Notes: generated from the sequence alone by a model not told the origin. A stretch of DNA of 36,015 nucleotides from a virus (IMGVR_UViG_3300042400_000891:1-36015); one strand, 5' to 3'. Positions 6,472 through 13,948 are shown, counted from the stretch's first letter. Numbers and translations: made by a program.

Positions 6472-6485
6472 ATAGTTATATTTGT
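6472..6485 (+). promoter_or_regulatory. Promoter for the Rad50-like/RecT operon
   Basis: ATAGTTATATTTGT contains TATATTTG (6477-6484), a match to the Bacteroidetes -7 consensus, and repeats the 14-mer at 3930-3943 exactly. The ATG at 6507 follows 22 nt later. The -33 region is AT-rich without a clear TTTG. Confidence 0.65.
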
Positions 6486-6506
6486 AAAAATTATAAAACA
6501 CATCAC

Positions 6507-8504
6507 ATGAAAACAATCAATTTAAAAAAATTGGAGTTGTTAAACTTTAAAGGAATTAAAAGTTTAACGTTAGATTTTAATTCAGATGTTGAAAACACTA
6601 TTCAAGGAAAAAATGGAATAGGAAAAACAACAATTTTTGATGCTTTTACCTTTTTACTTTATGGTAAAAATTCCCAAAACGAAAAAGTGTTTGATATTAA
6701 AACGCTAGATAAAAACAATAATCCGATTCATAAGTTATCACACGAAGTAACAGGTTTATTTGATGTTGATGGAACTGATTTACTTTTGAAAGTGATTTAC
6801 AAAGAGAAATGGACAAAAAAACGCGGTGCGGAAAGTGATGAATTAACAGGTCATACAACAGAATATTTTATCAATGAAGTACCTGCTACACTTTCAGAAT
6901 ATAAAGCAAAAATTGATAGTATTCTGGAAGAAGAAAGTTTTAAAATGCTTTCAAACACTTTGTATTTTAATCAAACATTAGACTGGAAAAAAAGACGTTT
7001 AGTTCTTTCGGATTTAGCAGGTCAGATAAATGATACAGATGTAATCAATATTTTAGATTCAAACAAACAATCTTTGCTTTCTGAATTACTGAATAGTGAA
7101 AAATCTTTTGAAGAATACAAAAAAGAGTATTCAGCTAAACGCAAAAAAGTAAAAGAAGAATTAGATCAACTTCCTGCGCGAATTGATGAAGTTAAACGTT
7201 CTATTCCACAAGAAAAAGACTGGAATGCTATACAATCAAAAATTGATAGTTTACAACAAGATGTTGCAAAGTTTGATTCACTTATTGAAAATGCTTCTAA
7301 AGGCACAGACGAACAAATCAAAGCTATCCAACAAATCAAAACTGATAAGTTTCAAAAAGAACAAAAGATTCAGCAATTAATCATTGAACTTAATGCAGCA
7401 TCAAAACAAAATCAATCTGATTTAAAAGTTAAAGAGCAAGATTTAAAGCACTCTATTTACTTGTTAAATGATAAATTATCAAAATCAAATCAAACACTTT
7501 CAAATACAAGTAACCATATCCAGGAAAATCAAAATCGAATTTTAGGACTAGAAAAGCAAAACGAAGATTTAAGAGCTAAATTTGCAACCGAAAATAAAAA
7601 AGAATTTGATTTTAATTTAGATTCTTGTGTTTGCCCTACTTGTAAGCAAGGTTTACCAATTACAGAAATTGAAAGTAAAAAAGCTGAAATGCTTCAAAAC
7701 TTTACTAATAACAAAACTGAAATTTTAAATAAAATACGATCAACAGGAAAAAATAACAATGATATTATTGAAAAATTCAAATCAGAAATAAAAGATTTTG
7801 AAACGAATATTACTGTTATTAACAATGAAATTCAAACTACAAAAACACAAATCGAATCCAAAAACAACGATTTAAAAGCGGTTGAAGATACATTGCTAAG
7901 TTTGATTGACGTTGAAATTCCTTTGACAGATGAAATTAAAGCACTTCAAATTGAAGTTGAAAGTATTGTTATTCCAGAGTTAAAAGAAGTTGACACGAGC
8001 GAATACAAGCAAGATAAACAAACATTGCTTAATGAAATAAACACTTTGCAACAAGAATTGTTTGAAAAAAAATCAATTGAAGAAAAAACAGCACGTTTAA
8101 AAGAATTGGAAGGTCAATTTTCAAAACTATCACAAGAAATTGCAACCTTTGAAAAATATGAACTAGCAATCGAAAGTTTTAATCATGCAAAAATTGATTT
8201 AATTGAAAAACGAGTAAATCAAAATTTTGAATTGGTAACTTTCAAAATGTTTGAAGAGCAATTAAATGGTGGTACAGCTGAAACTTGTGTTGCTATGGTT
8301 AGCGGAGTTCCTTTTAATTCATTGAATACAGCAATGAAAATCAATGCAGGATTAGATACAATTAAAACATTATCTAAATTCTACCAAACAAAAGCACCAA
8401 TTTTTATTGATAATAGAGAAAGTGTTACAGAAATTGTGAATAATTCAAATCAAATCATTAACTTAGTAGTTAATAAGGATTGTGAAATTTTAAAAGTAAA
8501 TTAG
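6507..8504 (+). CDS. Rad50/SbcC-like ATPase with zinc hook
   Basis: A 665-aa SMC-type ATPase. Walker A GKNGIGKT at residues 34-41 after the typical LELLNFKGIKSLTLDF strand. Long coiled-coil arms at about 190-370 and 385-560 are separated by a CPTC zinc hook (C376-C379), as in Rad50. Walker B is near residue 635 (APIFIDNRES), where Asp-Asn replaces the usual Asp-Glu. The whole is shorter than bacterial SbcC (about 1,000 aa), as is usual in phages. It likely works with a nuclease in processing DNA ends for recombination-dependent replication; no SbcD/Mre11-like partner is seen, so the partner may be the YqaJ exonuclease or a host nuclease (inference). RecT follows 26 bp later. Confidence 0.9.
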   Translation: MKTINLKKLELLNFKGIKSLTLDFNSDVENTIQGKNGIGKTTIFDAFTFLLYGKNSQNEKVFDIKTLDKNNNPIHKLSHEVTGLFDVDGTDLLLKVIYKEKWTKKRGAESDELTGHTTEYFINEVPATLSEYKAKIDSILEEESFKMLSNTLYFNQTLDWKKRRLVLSDLAGQINDTDVINILDSNKQSLLSELLNSEKSFEEYKKEYSAKRKKVKEELDQLPARIDEVKRSIPQEKDWNAIQSKIDSLQQDVAKFDSLIENASKGTDEQIKAIQQIKTDKFQKEQKIQQLIIELNAASKQNQSDLKVKEQDLKHSIYLLNDKLSKSNQTLSNTSNHIQENQNRILGLEKQNEDLRAKFATENKKEFDFNLDSCVCPTCKQGLPITEIESKKAEMLQNFTNNKTEILNKIRSTGKNNNDIIEKFKSEIKDFETNITVINNEIQTTKTQIESKNNDLKAVEDTLLSLIDVEIPLTDEIKALQIEVESIVIPELKEVDTSEYKQDKQTLLNEINTLQQELFEKKSIEEKTARLKELEGQFSKLSQEIATFEKYELAIESFNHAKIDLIEKRVNQNFELVTFKMFEEQLNGGTAETCVAMVSGVPFNSLNTAMKINAGLDTIKTLSKFYQTKAPIFIDNRESVTEIVNNSNQIINLVVNKDCEILKVN

Positions 8505-8530
8505 TATAAATCAAATAAATAAAAAGTAAA

Positions 8531-9391
8531 ATGAGTGAAAAAAACATCACACCCGAAGCAGTAAAAAAGGATATTACTGTACAAGTTTTAGACAAAATTA
8601 ATTTGTTTAAAAACTCTGGAGAATTAACACTTCCAAAAGACTATTCACCAGAAAACGCATTGAAAAGCGCATACCTTGTTTTGAGTGAACAAAAAGATAA
8701 AGCTGGAAAATCAGTTCTTGATTCTTGTACAAAACCAAGTATTGCAAACGCATTATTTTCAATGGTAACCTGGGGATTATCTCCAATGAAAAGTCAAGTG
8801 TATTTTATTCCTTACGGAGATAAGTTACAAATTTCAAAATCATACCTTGGAAATATTGCAATTGCTAAACGTACGGCTGGAGTAAAAGAAGTGAATGCAG
8901 TTTTAGTCTACAAAAACGATTTGTTTAATATCGGAGTAAACCCAAAAACAGGAATTTTTGAAGTGATCGAACATTCAACAAGCCTTGAAAATATCAATGA
9001 TGCTGAAATAATCGGTGGCTATGCAGTTGTTATTTTTAATGATGGAAGTGTAAAAACTGAAATCATGAATATCAAACAGGTTGAAACTTCATGGAATCAA
9101 GGATATGCAAAAGGTGGAAGCCCTGCACATAAAAACTTCCGTGGCGAAATGGTTAAAAAAACAATTATTAACCGCGCATTGAAAACAGTAATCGGATCAA
9201 GTGATGATTCTGCATTATACGATGAACAAGAAATAACTTATCCAACAACAGAAACAAATGTTGAATTTGAAATCAATACTAAAGCAAATGCAGAGGTTAT
9301 TGATTTTGAAGAAATACCTACGTCAGTAGAAGAAGTAAAAGAAGAAAAGGTTGTTGACGAACCTAAATCATTTGAAGAAGCAGGATTTTAA
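8531..9391 (+). CDS. recT: RecT-family single-strand annealing recombinase
   Basis: A 286-aa protein. The core is RecT-like: CTKPSIANALFSMVTWGLSP (about residues 72-93), QVYFIPYGDKLQISKSYLGN (about 95-116), and AKGGSPAHKNFRGEMVKKTIINRALK (about 195-222). The C-terminal 60 residues are acidic and disordered-looking. RecT anneals complementary ssDNA produced by an exonuclease partner. In this genome the YqaJ/lambda-Exo-type partner is at 11693 and is shortened. A strong terminator follows at 9401. Confidence 0.93.
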   Translation: MSEKNITPEAVKKDITVQVLDKINLFKNSGELTLPKDYSPENALKSAYLVLSEQKDKAGKSVLDSCTKPSIANALFSMVTWGLSPMKSQVYFIPYGDKLQISKSYLGNIAIAKRTAGVKEVNAVLVYKNDLFNIGVNPKTGIFEVIEHSTSLENINDAEIIGGYAVVIFNDGSVKTEIMNIKQVETSWNQGYAKGGSPAHKNFRGEMVKKTIINRALKTVIGSSDDSALYDEQEITYPTTETNVEFEINTKANAEVIDFEEIPTSVEEVKEEKVVDEPKSFEEAGF

Positions 9392-9400
9392 TATTTAATT

Positions 9401-9434
9401 ATGGTAATGACATTCGTGTCGTTACCATTTTTTT
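9401..9434 (+). terminator. Intrinsic terminator with UUCG tetraloop after recT
   Basis: Stem ATGGTAATGACA (9401-9412) with TGTCGTTACCAT (9417-9428), one G-U pair, loop TTCG, followed by a T run to 9434. A clear 12-bp intrinsic terminator or strong attenuator. The metallo-hydrolase ATG begins 12 nt later, so that gene needs read-through or a weak promoter in the gap (TAGACTTTG at 9434-9442 is one base too long for the consensus). Confidence 0.85.
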
Positions 9435-9446
9435 AGACTTTGTGAA

Positions 9447-10175
9447 ATGGAATTAATCGTAATAGGAACAGGAAGTAAGGGTAATTGCTATCTGTTAAAA
9501 TCTTCAAATGAATGCTTAATTATTGAAGCAGGTTGTAAATTAATTGAAGTAAAAAAAGCATTAAATTTTAACATTCAAAATATTCAAGGTATGCTTGTTT
9601 CTCACGAGCATCTGGACCACGCAAAATACCTCTCTGAATTTACCAAAATTGGCATAAAAACATACAGTAATCAATCTGTATTCAATAAATTCAATTCTTT
9701 AAATACACCTATTCAAGTAATTAAAAAAAACAAAACATATCAAATCGGAAGTTTTAAAGTAATGCCTTTTGAAGCAAAACACGATGTTGAATGCTATTCT
9801 TTTTTAATCGAACACCAGGAGTGTGGTAAAATTGTTTTTGTAACCGATAGTTACTACGTGAAATACAGATTCAACAACGTAAAACACTGGATTATCGAAG
9901 CTAATTATTCAAAGAAAATCATTGATAAAAAGATTGAAGATAGTGGAATCAATTTGTTTTTAAAAGACCGAATATTAAAATCACATTTAAGCCTTGAAAA
10001 TTGTATTTCTGCATTAAAATCAAATGATTTAAGTAATACAGAAAATATAATTTTGATTCACTTGTCAGATTCGAATTCCAACGAAAAGGAGTTTAAACAA
10101 GAAATTGAAAAACAAGTGCAACGAAATTGTATAGTTGCAAATAACGGAATGAATATAAACCTAAACCAGTTTTAA
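9447..10175 (+). CDS. MBL-fold metallo-hydrolase
   Basis: A 242-aa protein. N-terminal IVIGTGSKGNCYLL and the metal-binding HEHLDH motif (H53, H55, D57, H58) with a later conserved His/Asp pair in the FVTDSYYV region are typical of the metallo-beta-lactamase superfamily, YycJ-like branch. Such proteins are frequent in Bacteroidetes phages next to recombination genes and may be nucleases, but the substrate is not known. It overlaps no upstream gene; a small GTG-start ORF follows. Confidence 0.85.
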   Translation: MELIVIGTGSKGNCYLLKSSNECLIIEAGCKLIEVKKALNFNIQNIQGMLVSHEHLDHAKYLSEFTKIGIKTYSNQSVFNKFNSLNTPIQVIKKNKTYQIGSFKVMPFEAKHDVECYSFLIEHQECGKIVFVTDSYYVKYRFNNVKHWIIEANYSKKIIDKKIEDSGINLFLKDRILKSHLSLENCISALKSNDLSNTENIILIHLSDSNSNEKEFKQEIEKQVQRNCIVANNGMNINLNQF

Positions 10176-10195
10176 TTATAGCAAAAATTTTAATT

Positions 10196-10339
10196 GTGGA
10201 AATCCACGAACCAAAACCAAAAGACAATTTAAAATCTTTGGTAAAAGAAATGTTTGAAACCCTGGAGCAAGGACAAACAATAAAAAACAATTCAGTTTAT
10301 CATTACGCACTTAAATATTATTTTGAAAATGACAAATAA
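10196..10339 (+). CDS. Hypothetical 47-aa protein, likely GTG start
   Basis: This frame is open between the metallo-hydrolase stop and the next gene and has no ATG before its single internal one. GTG at 10196 gives 47 aa (VEIHEPKPKDNLKSLVKEMF...), overlapping the next gene's ATG by 11 bp. Codon use and packing resemble neighbouring genes. The start is uncertain, and the function is unknown. Confidence 0.45.
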   Translation: MEIHEPKPKDNLKSLVKEMFETLEQGQTIKNNSVYHYALKYYFENDK

Positions 10340-10712
10340 ATTAATGAAATTAGAAAGTTTAAATGATTTTGTATCAAAACTTTATAAAAGCGGAATAAAA
10401 GGTAAAGAAGAACAAGCTTTAAACCTTATATACACATATAATTATTTTCTAAATTTAGAAATAACAGAAGAAATGTTTGGAACAGTATTTCCTGATTTTA
10501 TAAAGTGTAATCAAAAATATGCGGTAAACAATAACATCGTAAAATCATTTGATAATTTTGGTAATAATGAATTTTCAATTACGATTTATACGCAATATGG
10601 TAAAGATAAAAAATATGCATATGTTACTTCTTATCATTTAAAAACTATAAATGATTTAGTAGGTAAAATAGATAATTTTAATTCTCATTATTTAAGAACA
10701 CCAAACTTTTAA
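10329..10712 (+). CDS. Hypothetical protein
   Basis: A 127-aa protein counted from the ATG at 10329; a TTG two codons upstream would also fit. The N-terminal half is helical (KLMKLESLNDFVSKLYKSGI), the C-terminal half looks beta-rich (FSITIYTQYGKDKKYAYVTS). It lies immediately upstream of the SSB-like gene. No family recognised. Confidence 0.65.
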   Translation: MTNKLMKLESLNDFVSKLYKSGIKGKEEQALNLIYTYNYFLNLEITEEMFGTVFPDFIKCNQKYAVNNNIVKSFDNFGNNEFSITIYTQYGKDKKYAYVTSYHLKTINDLVGKIDNFNSHYLRTPNF

Positions 10713-10725
10713 AACTAAAAAAAAA

Positions 10726-11064
10726 ATGACAAAAAGTAAATTATTGTTAGGGTCAATTAACGCAACAAGATTAATTGATGAACTTAAAAAAGGCAACAAA
10801 GCCTTCTACAAATCACAAAATTCAAATGATATTTTTGTGAATGTTAAAGTATGGTTAAATGAAGAAAAAGACCAGTTTAAAAACGATGCTTCTATTCAGA
10901 TAAATCCATCAGCAGAGAATAAAGAAGATGCAAAGTATATCGGTAATCTAAGATTTTTAGAGAATAAAATCAATGAAAACGATTTGAACAATCTTCCAGA
11001 TTTAAACAATTTGGATATTCCAAGTAATGATTTTTTCAAAAAGGAAGATGATACACCTTTTTAA
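10726..11064 (+). CDS. Putative single-stranded-DNA-binding protein with SSB-like acidic tail
   Basis: A 112-aa protein. A central beta-rich part (about residues 28-75, FYKSQNSNDIFVNVKVWLNE) is followed by an acidic, Asn-rich tail ending in KKEDDTPF. That end closely resembles the conserved C-terminal tip of bacterial SSB (DDDIPF), which recruits recombination and repair partners. It sits between RecT and the exonuclease, which fits an ssDNA-binding role. The OB-fold is not certain from the sequence alone. Confidence 0.55.
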   Translation: MTKSKLLLGSINATRLIDELKKGNKAFYKSQNSNDIFVNVKVWLNEEKDQFKNDASIQINPSAENKEDAKYIGNLRFLENKINENDLNNLPDLNNLDIPSNDFFKKEDDTPF

Positions 11065-11107
11065 ATAAAATATTAATGTAAAATAGTATTTATAATTAAT
11101 TTATTTG

Positions 11108-11115
11108 TATATTTG
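11108..11115 (+). promoter_or_regulatory. Promoter for the HTH/exonuclease operon
   Basis: TATATTTG, 25 nt upstream of the ATG at 11141, in a 76-bp AT-rich gap after the SSB-like gene. Matches TAnnTTTG and the other promoter sites of this genome. Confidence 0.6.
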
Positions 11116-11140
11116 TTTTATAATTTAAAAAATGTGAAAT

Positions 11141-11347
11141 ATGAATTTTGAAAGTAAAATTAAAGCTATCGAAAGTCATCTAATTGAAAAAGGTAGTATT
11201 ACTTCTTATGAAGCAATAAAACTTTATTGGGCGACTAGATTAAGCGGAATTATTTTTGTCTTAAAAGAACGTGGAATGAAAATCACATCTGTAAGAGAAA
11301 AAGACGAGAAAAAACATTGGATTAGGTATTATTTAAATCAAAATTAG
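11141..11347 (+). CDS. Small winged-helix/HTH protein
   Basis: A 68-aa protein. The pattern HLIEKGSITSYEAIKLYWATRL, then SGIIFVLKERGMKI and a basic end is that of a small helix-turn-helix family very common in phages and prophages (typically ...GSITSLEAIELYGATRLSAIIF...). It is likely DNA-binding, perhaps a regulator of the early operon. First gene after its own promoter; 4 bp before the next gene. Confidence 0.8.
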   Translation: MNFESKIKAIESHLIEKGSITSYEAIKLYWATRLSGIIFVLKERGMKITSVREKDEKKHWIRYYLNQN

Positions 11348-11351
11348 GATT

Positions 11352-11693
11352 ATGGAAAAAGAAATTTTTAAAGTAGGAGATAGAGTGTTTCATTTTTTGT
11401 GTGGTTGGGGTACTATAAAAGAAATTAAAGATAGTATGATATATATTGAATTTAATGGTCAAAAGACACACGTATCTAGTAATAATAATTTACTTTCATT
11501 CACAGAATACACCCTACAAGGTTTCTCACAAGAAAGACCAATTATACTCCCTGAAGTTGGTGAATTGTGTTTAGTAAGGGATTTTAAAGATAGCGTATGG
11601 AAAGCAAGGAATTTTAAGAAATTTACAACTCATTTCTTAGATGGTAATGGTGAAAGGTGGGATTATTTTAAACGAATTAAAATATTAGACTAA
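11352..11693 (+). CDS. Conserved Bacteroidetes phage protein (GDRV...LSFTEYTLQGFSQERP family)
   Basis: A 113-aa protein. N-terminal SH3-like beta segment (FKVGDRVFHFLCGWGTIKEI), then the diagnostic LLSFTEYTLQGFSQERP (about residues 48-64) and a second beta region with LPEVGELCLVRDF and WDYFKRIKIL. The family is frequent in Bacteroidetes mobile elements but has no known function. Its stop overlaps the exonuclease start by one base. Confidence 0.85.
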   Translation: MEKEIFKVGDRVFHFLCGWGTIKEIKDSMIYIEFNGQKTHVSSNNNLLSFTEYTLQGFSQERPIILPEVGELCLVRDFKDSVWKARNFKKFTTHFLDGNGERWDYFKRIKILD

Positions 11694-12151
11694 TGGTAGA
11701 AGTAAATGTAGAACAAAGAACTCCTGAATGGATTGAATATCGTTTAGGTAAAATAACTGGAACACGATTAAAAGAAGTATTAAGGTCGGATAATCTACCT
11801 TTGGTTTATGAAATGATTGCAGAAGTAGTTAGTAAGCAAATAGAAGAAATTCCAGTAAATAGAGCAATGCAACGTGGTGTTGACTTAGAACCAGTAGTAA
11901 GACAATTGTATCAGGATAAACACAATGAAATAATTGAAGAAGTTGGTTTCTGTTTGAGTGATGAGAATGATTATTTAGCACTTTCCCCTGATGGATTTAC
12001 ATTGGATAGAAAAGGTGCTATTGAGATTAAGTGTCCATCTACTAAAATTCATGTTAAATATATCTTAGATGATAAAATACCTACTGATTATTTGCCACAA
12101 GTTTGTATGTATTTTATTGTAAACACAGAGTACGCCTTAACGGAATTTTAA
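11693..12151 (+). CDS. YqaJ/lambda-Exo-type exonuclease, C-terminally shortened
   Basis: A 152-aa member of the YqaJ viral recombinase family, which degrades one strand of dsDNA and hands the ssDNA to RecT. Catalytic residues are present: E66 (GVDLEP), D100 (LSPDG), E111 and K113 (EIKCP). It ends soon after QVCMYFIVNTEYALTEF. Family members of this type normally continue for some 40-60 residues (an FxSYxP segment and C-terminal helices), which are absent here and were not found downstream. The stop lies inside the first attC-like site (12133-12200), so the 3' end was probably replaced when the cassette array arrived. Whether the shortened enzyme is active is open. Confidence 0.8.
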   Translation: MVEVNVEQRTPEWIEYRLGKITGTRLKEVLRSDNLPLVYEMIAEVVSKQIEEIPVNRAMQRGVDLEPVVRQLYQDKHNEIIEEVGFCLSDENDYLALSPDGFTLDRKGAIEIKCPSTKIHVKYILDDKIPTDYLPQVCMYFIVNTEYALTEF

Positions 12152-12200
12152 ATTATAAACAAATGCTTGTAGGCGTATCTTGTATATACGCTGTTAGGCG
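12133..12200 (+). repeat. attC-like site 0, at the exonuclease end
   Basis: 68 bp: R''-like CGCCTTAAC (12133-12141, one base more than the perfect complement) and R' GTTAGGCG (12193-12200). Inner arms include GGCGTAT and ATACGCT around CTTGTAT. The exonuclease stop codon is at 12149-12151, inside the site. R' begins cassette A. Confidence 0.65.
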
Positions 12201-12216
12201 AAGTTAAATTAGACAA

Positions 12217-12408
12217 ATGGAAACAATAAAGACAAGTGATGAATCTACATTGGAAGTAATAACTATTGATTCTTATACAGGCGAAGGAACTAATAACCTT
12301 ACGATTTCAATTTATAATAAGATATGTAATGATTCGGCACACATCAACTTAAACGAAGATGAAGTTAGAAGATTGCGAGATGAACTAAATGAGTGGTTGG
12401 ACGATTAA
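12217..12408 (+). CDS. Cassette A: hypothetical small acidic protein
   Basis: A 63-aa protein. N-terminal strands (LEVITIDSYTGEGTNNLTIS) and an acidic C-terminal helix (LNEDEVRRLRDELNEWLDD). It begins 24 nt after the recombination point of R' (12193) and stops 3 nt before the R'' box CGCCTAAC. Not recognised; small hypothetical acidic proteins are typical contents of integron cassettes. Confidence 0.7.
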   Translation: METIKTSDESTLEVITIDSYTGEGTNNLTISIYNKICNDSAHINLNEDEVRRLRDELNEWLDD

Positions 12409-12411
12409 TTT

Positions 12412-12472
12412 CGCCTAACGGTTGCAAATAGGCAAACGAGGCACGAGTTAGGCTTATTTGTTGTTATAAGCC
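12412..12472 (+). repeat. attC-like site A
   Basis: 61 bp: R'' CGCCTAAC (12412-12419) and R' GTTATAAGCC (12463-12472). Inner complementary arms include CAAATA and TATTTG, with unpaired bases between. R'' is the exact reverse complement of the start of the same cassette (12193-12200), R' of the end of the next (12672-12681). Confidence 0.75.
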
Positions 12473-12503
12473 GTTTTTTATTTACTATTAAAACAAATTT
12501 AAA

Positions 12504-12680
12504 ATGAAATATATATCATTTACTTTAATCACATTATGGGCTACTTGGATGCTCGTAGCAAACGGAGAATTAAAACCTTCCGATAATTGTTTTCTATGGA
12601 CATTGGGAGTTTTGTCCATAATTTATTCAGTCATTAACCTTGTTATCTTTTATGTAGATGCTCGTAAAAATGGCTTATAA
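12504..12680 (+). CDS. Cassette B: small two-span membrane protein
   Basis: A 58-aa ORF. Two hydrophobic segments, residues about 4-19 (ISFTLITLWATWMLVA) and about 29-51 (CFLWTLGVLSIIYSVINLVI), separated by a short polar loop, with a basic end (DARKNGL). Its TAA stop lies inside the R'' box GGCTTATAAC (12672-12681), as often seen for integron cassette genes. It begins 40 nt after the cassette start. Function unknown. Confidence 0.65.
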   Translation: MKYISFTLITLWATWMLVANGELKPSDNCFLWTLGVLSIIYSVINLVIFYVDARKNGL

Positions 12681-12707
12681 CGGTTGAGTATAAACGTAGT
12701 GTTCAAC
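12672..12707 (+). repeat. attC-like site B, short or degenerate
   Basis: R'' GGCTTATAAC (12672-12681), the exact complement of the cassette B start GTTATAAGCC at 12463. The inner hairpin GTTGA (12683-12687) with TCAAC (12703-12707) is visible; the only R'-like box is GTTCAAC (12701-12707), which does not match the end of cassette C. At about 36 bp it is shorter than usual attC sites, so it may be truncated. Confidence 0.55.
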
Positions 12708-12739
12708 TGAACTTAATTTGAAATACAAATTTTAATAAT

Positions 12740-12946
12740 ATGATAAAAAGATTGATTGAAAAACTAAAAACATTACGTTTATACTTTGTTATGTGGCGTT
12801 TAATTGGTTGGTTATATCCAAAATGCAATTACTGTAAAGACGGTAGATTGTTGAAAATAGACACATATCATTATAAACCACAAATGGATATTGATATTTA
12901 CAGATGTAATTGCTGTGGTAACAGAACTGGAATAAATGCCACATAA
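12740..12946 (+). CDS. Cassette C: small zinc-ribbon-like protein
   Basis: A 68-aa protein. A basic, amphipathic N-terminus with aromatic residues (MIKRLIEKLKTLRLYFVMWR) is followed by CNYC (about residues 29-32) and CNCC (about 56-59), an arrangement typical of a zinc ribbon. The stop codon lies inside the R'' box CACATAAC (12940-12947). Nothing more specific recognised. Confidence 0.65.
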   Translation: MIKRLIEKLKTLRLYFVMWRLIGWLYPKCNYCKDGRLLKIDTYHYKPQMDIDIYRCNCCGNRTGINAT

Positions 12947-13026
12947 CGATTTGCAGATAAGCGAAGGCGCAAATAGCGTTGGCTTTTGCGGTGGGATTTG
13001 GGCTTTTGCTTATGTGCTGTTATGTG
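12940..13026 (+). repeat. attC-like site C
   Basis: 87 bp, the best-formed of the set: R'' CACATAAC (12940-12947) and R' GTTATGTG (13019-13026) are perfect complements. Next arms: GCAGATAAGCGAAGGC pairs imperfectly with GCTTTTGCTTATGTGC, and a nested hairpin is GCGCAAA with TTTTGCG around TAGCGTTGGC. Markedly GC-richer than the flanking sequence. R' opens cassette D. Confidence 0.75.
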
Positions 13027-13072
13027 TCTGTAATTTTTTTAAACTTTTGTGCGTGGGCAATTAAATTATAAT

Positions 13073-13948
13073 ATGAAATTAAAAGATAATAAAAATATAT
13101 TTTGTTCAGTATCGGCTGGTTATTCAAGTGTAATGATGGCGATAAAATTAAAAGAATGGTATCCCGACCATAACATTATTTACGCAATGGCAAATGTTTC
13201 AAAAGAAAGACCTGAAAGTTTACATTTTATGAATGAATGCGATAAATATTTTGGTTTAAATATGTATTGGATTGAAGCTGTATTTAATATAAAAAGTGGT
13301 GATGGAGTTGACTTTAAGATAGTTTCTTACGATGAACTAAAAAGAAATGGCGAAATATACGAGCAAGGAATAAAAAAACTTGGTATTGCTTCAAAAATTA
13401 ATCCTTGGTGCAATAGAGATATGAAAATTGTTCCTTTGAAAAAATTTGCTGATAGTGTTTTTGGTTTAAACAATTACTCAATAGCTGTTGGAATAAGAGC
13501 AGATGAAATGGATAGAGTAAAAGAAGCATACCTAACTAATAATACTTTTTATCCATTATTAGACAATGGAATTACAACTAAGGATAGAAATAGATTTTGG
13601 AAAGATAAGCCAATACAAATAACGATACCTGCATACAAAGGTAATTGCGATATGTGCTTTAAGAAGTCAAACAGAAAGTTAATGACAATTATAAAAGAAG
13701 AGCCAAATGTAATTAAATGGTGGAAAGAAATGACTGAAAAATATTCAAAAATACCAATTGAAGGTAAACCTGCTTATAATAGTTATGCTGAAAATGGAGG
13801 AATGAATTTTTTTAGAAACAACCTAAGCATTGAGGAATTAGTTGAAATGGCAAAACAACCATTTGCAATGATGACAGATGAATATATCTATGAAAATGAT
13901 TTATTCGATATTGAAGAAGATTGTGGTTCTGGATGCGTTATATTCTAA
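13073..13948 (+). CDS. Cassette D: PAPS-reductase-like (PP-loop) protein
   Basis: A 291-aa protein from the ATG at 13073; a GTG start at 13049 would add 8 residues. The N-terminal SVSAGYSSVMMAIKLKEWYP (residues 12-31) is a variant of the PP-loop motif SGGxDS that binds ATP pyrophosphate in PAPS reductases and DndC-like enzymes. Further on are KINPWCNRDMKIVPLKKF and a Cys pair GNCDMC (C192, C195), then CGSGC near the C-terminus, possibly metal or Fe-S ligands. Phages often carry such enzymes; proposed roles include DNA or nucleotide modification, but the substrate here is unknown. It is the main gene of a cassette bounded by GTTATGTG and CACATAAC. Confidence 0.75.
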   Translation: MKLKDNKNIFCSVSAGYSSVMMAIKLKEWYPDHNIIYAMANVSKERPESLHFMNECDKYFGLNMYWIEAVFNIKSGDGVDFKIVSYDELKRNGEIYEQGIKKLGIASKINPWCNRDMKIVPLKKFADSVFGLNNYSIAVGIRADEMDRVKEAYLTNNTFYPLLDNGITTKDRNRFWKDKPIQITIPAYKGNCDMCFKKSNRKLMTIIKEEPNVIKWWKEMTEKYSKIPIEGKPAYNSYAENGGMNFFRNNLSIEELVEMAKQPFAMMTDEYIYENDLFDIEEDCGSGCVIF

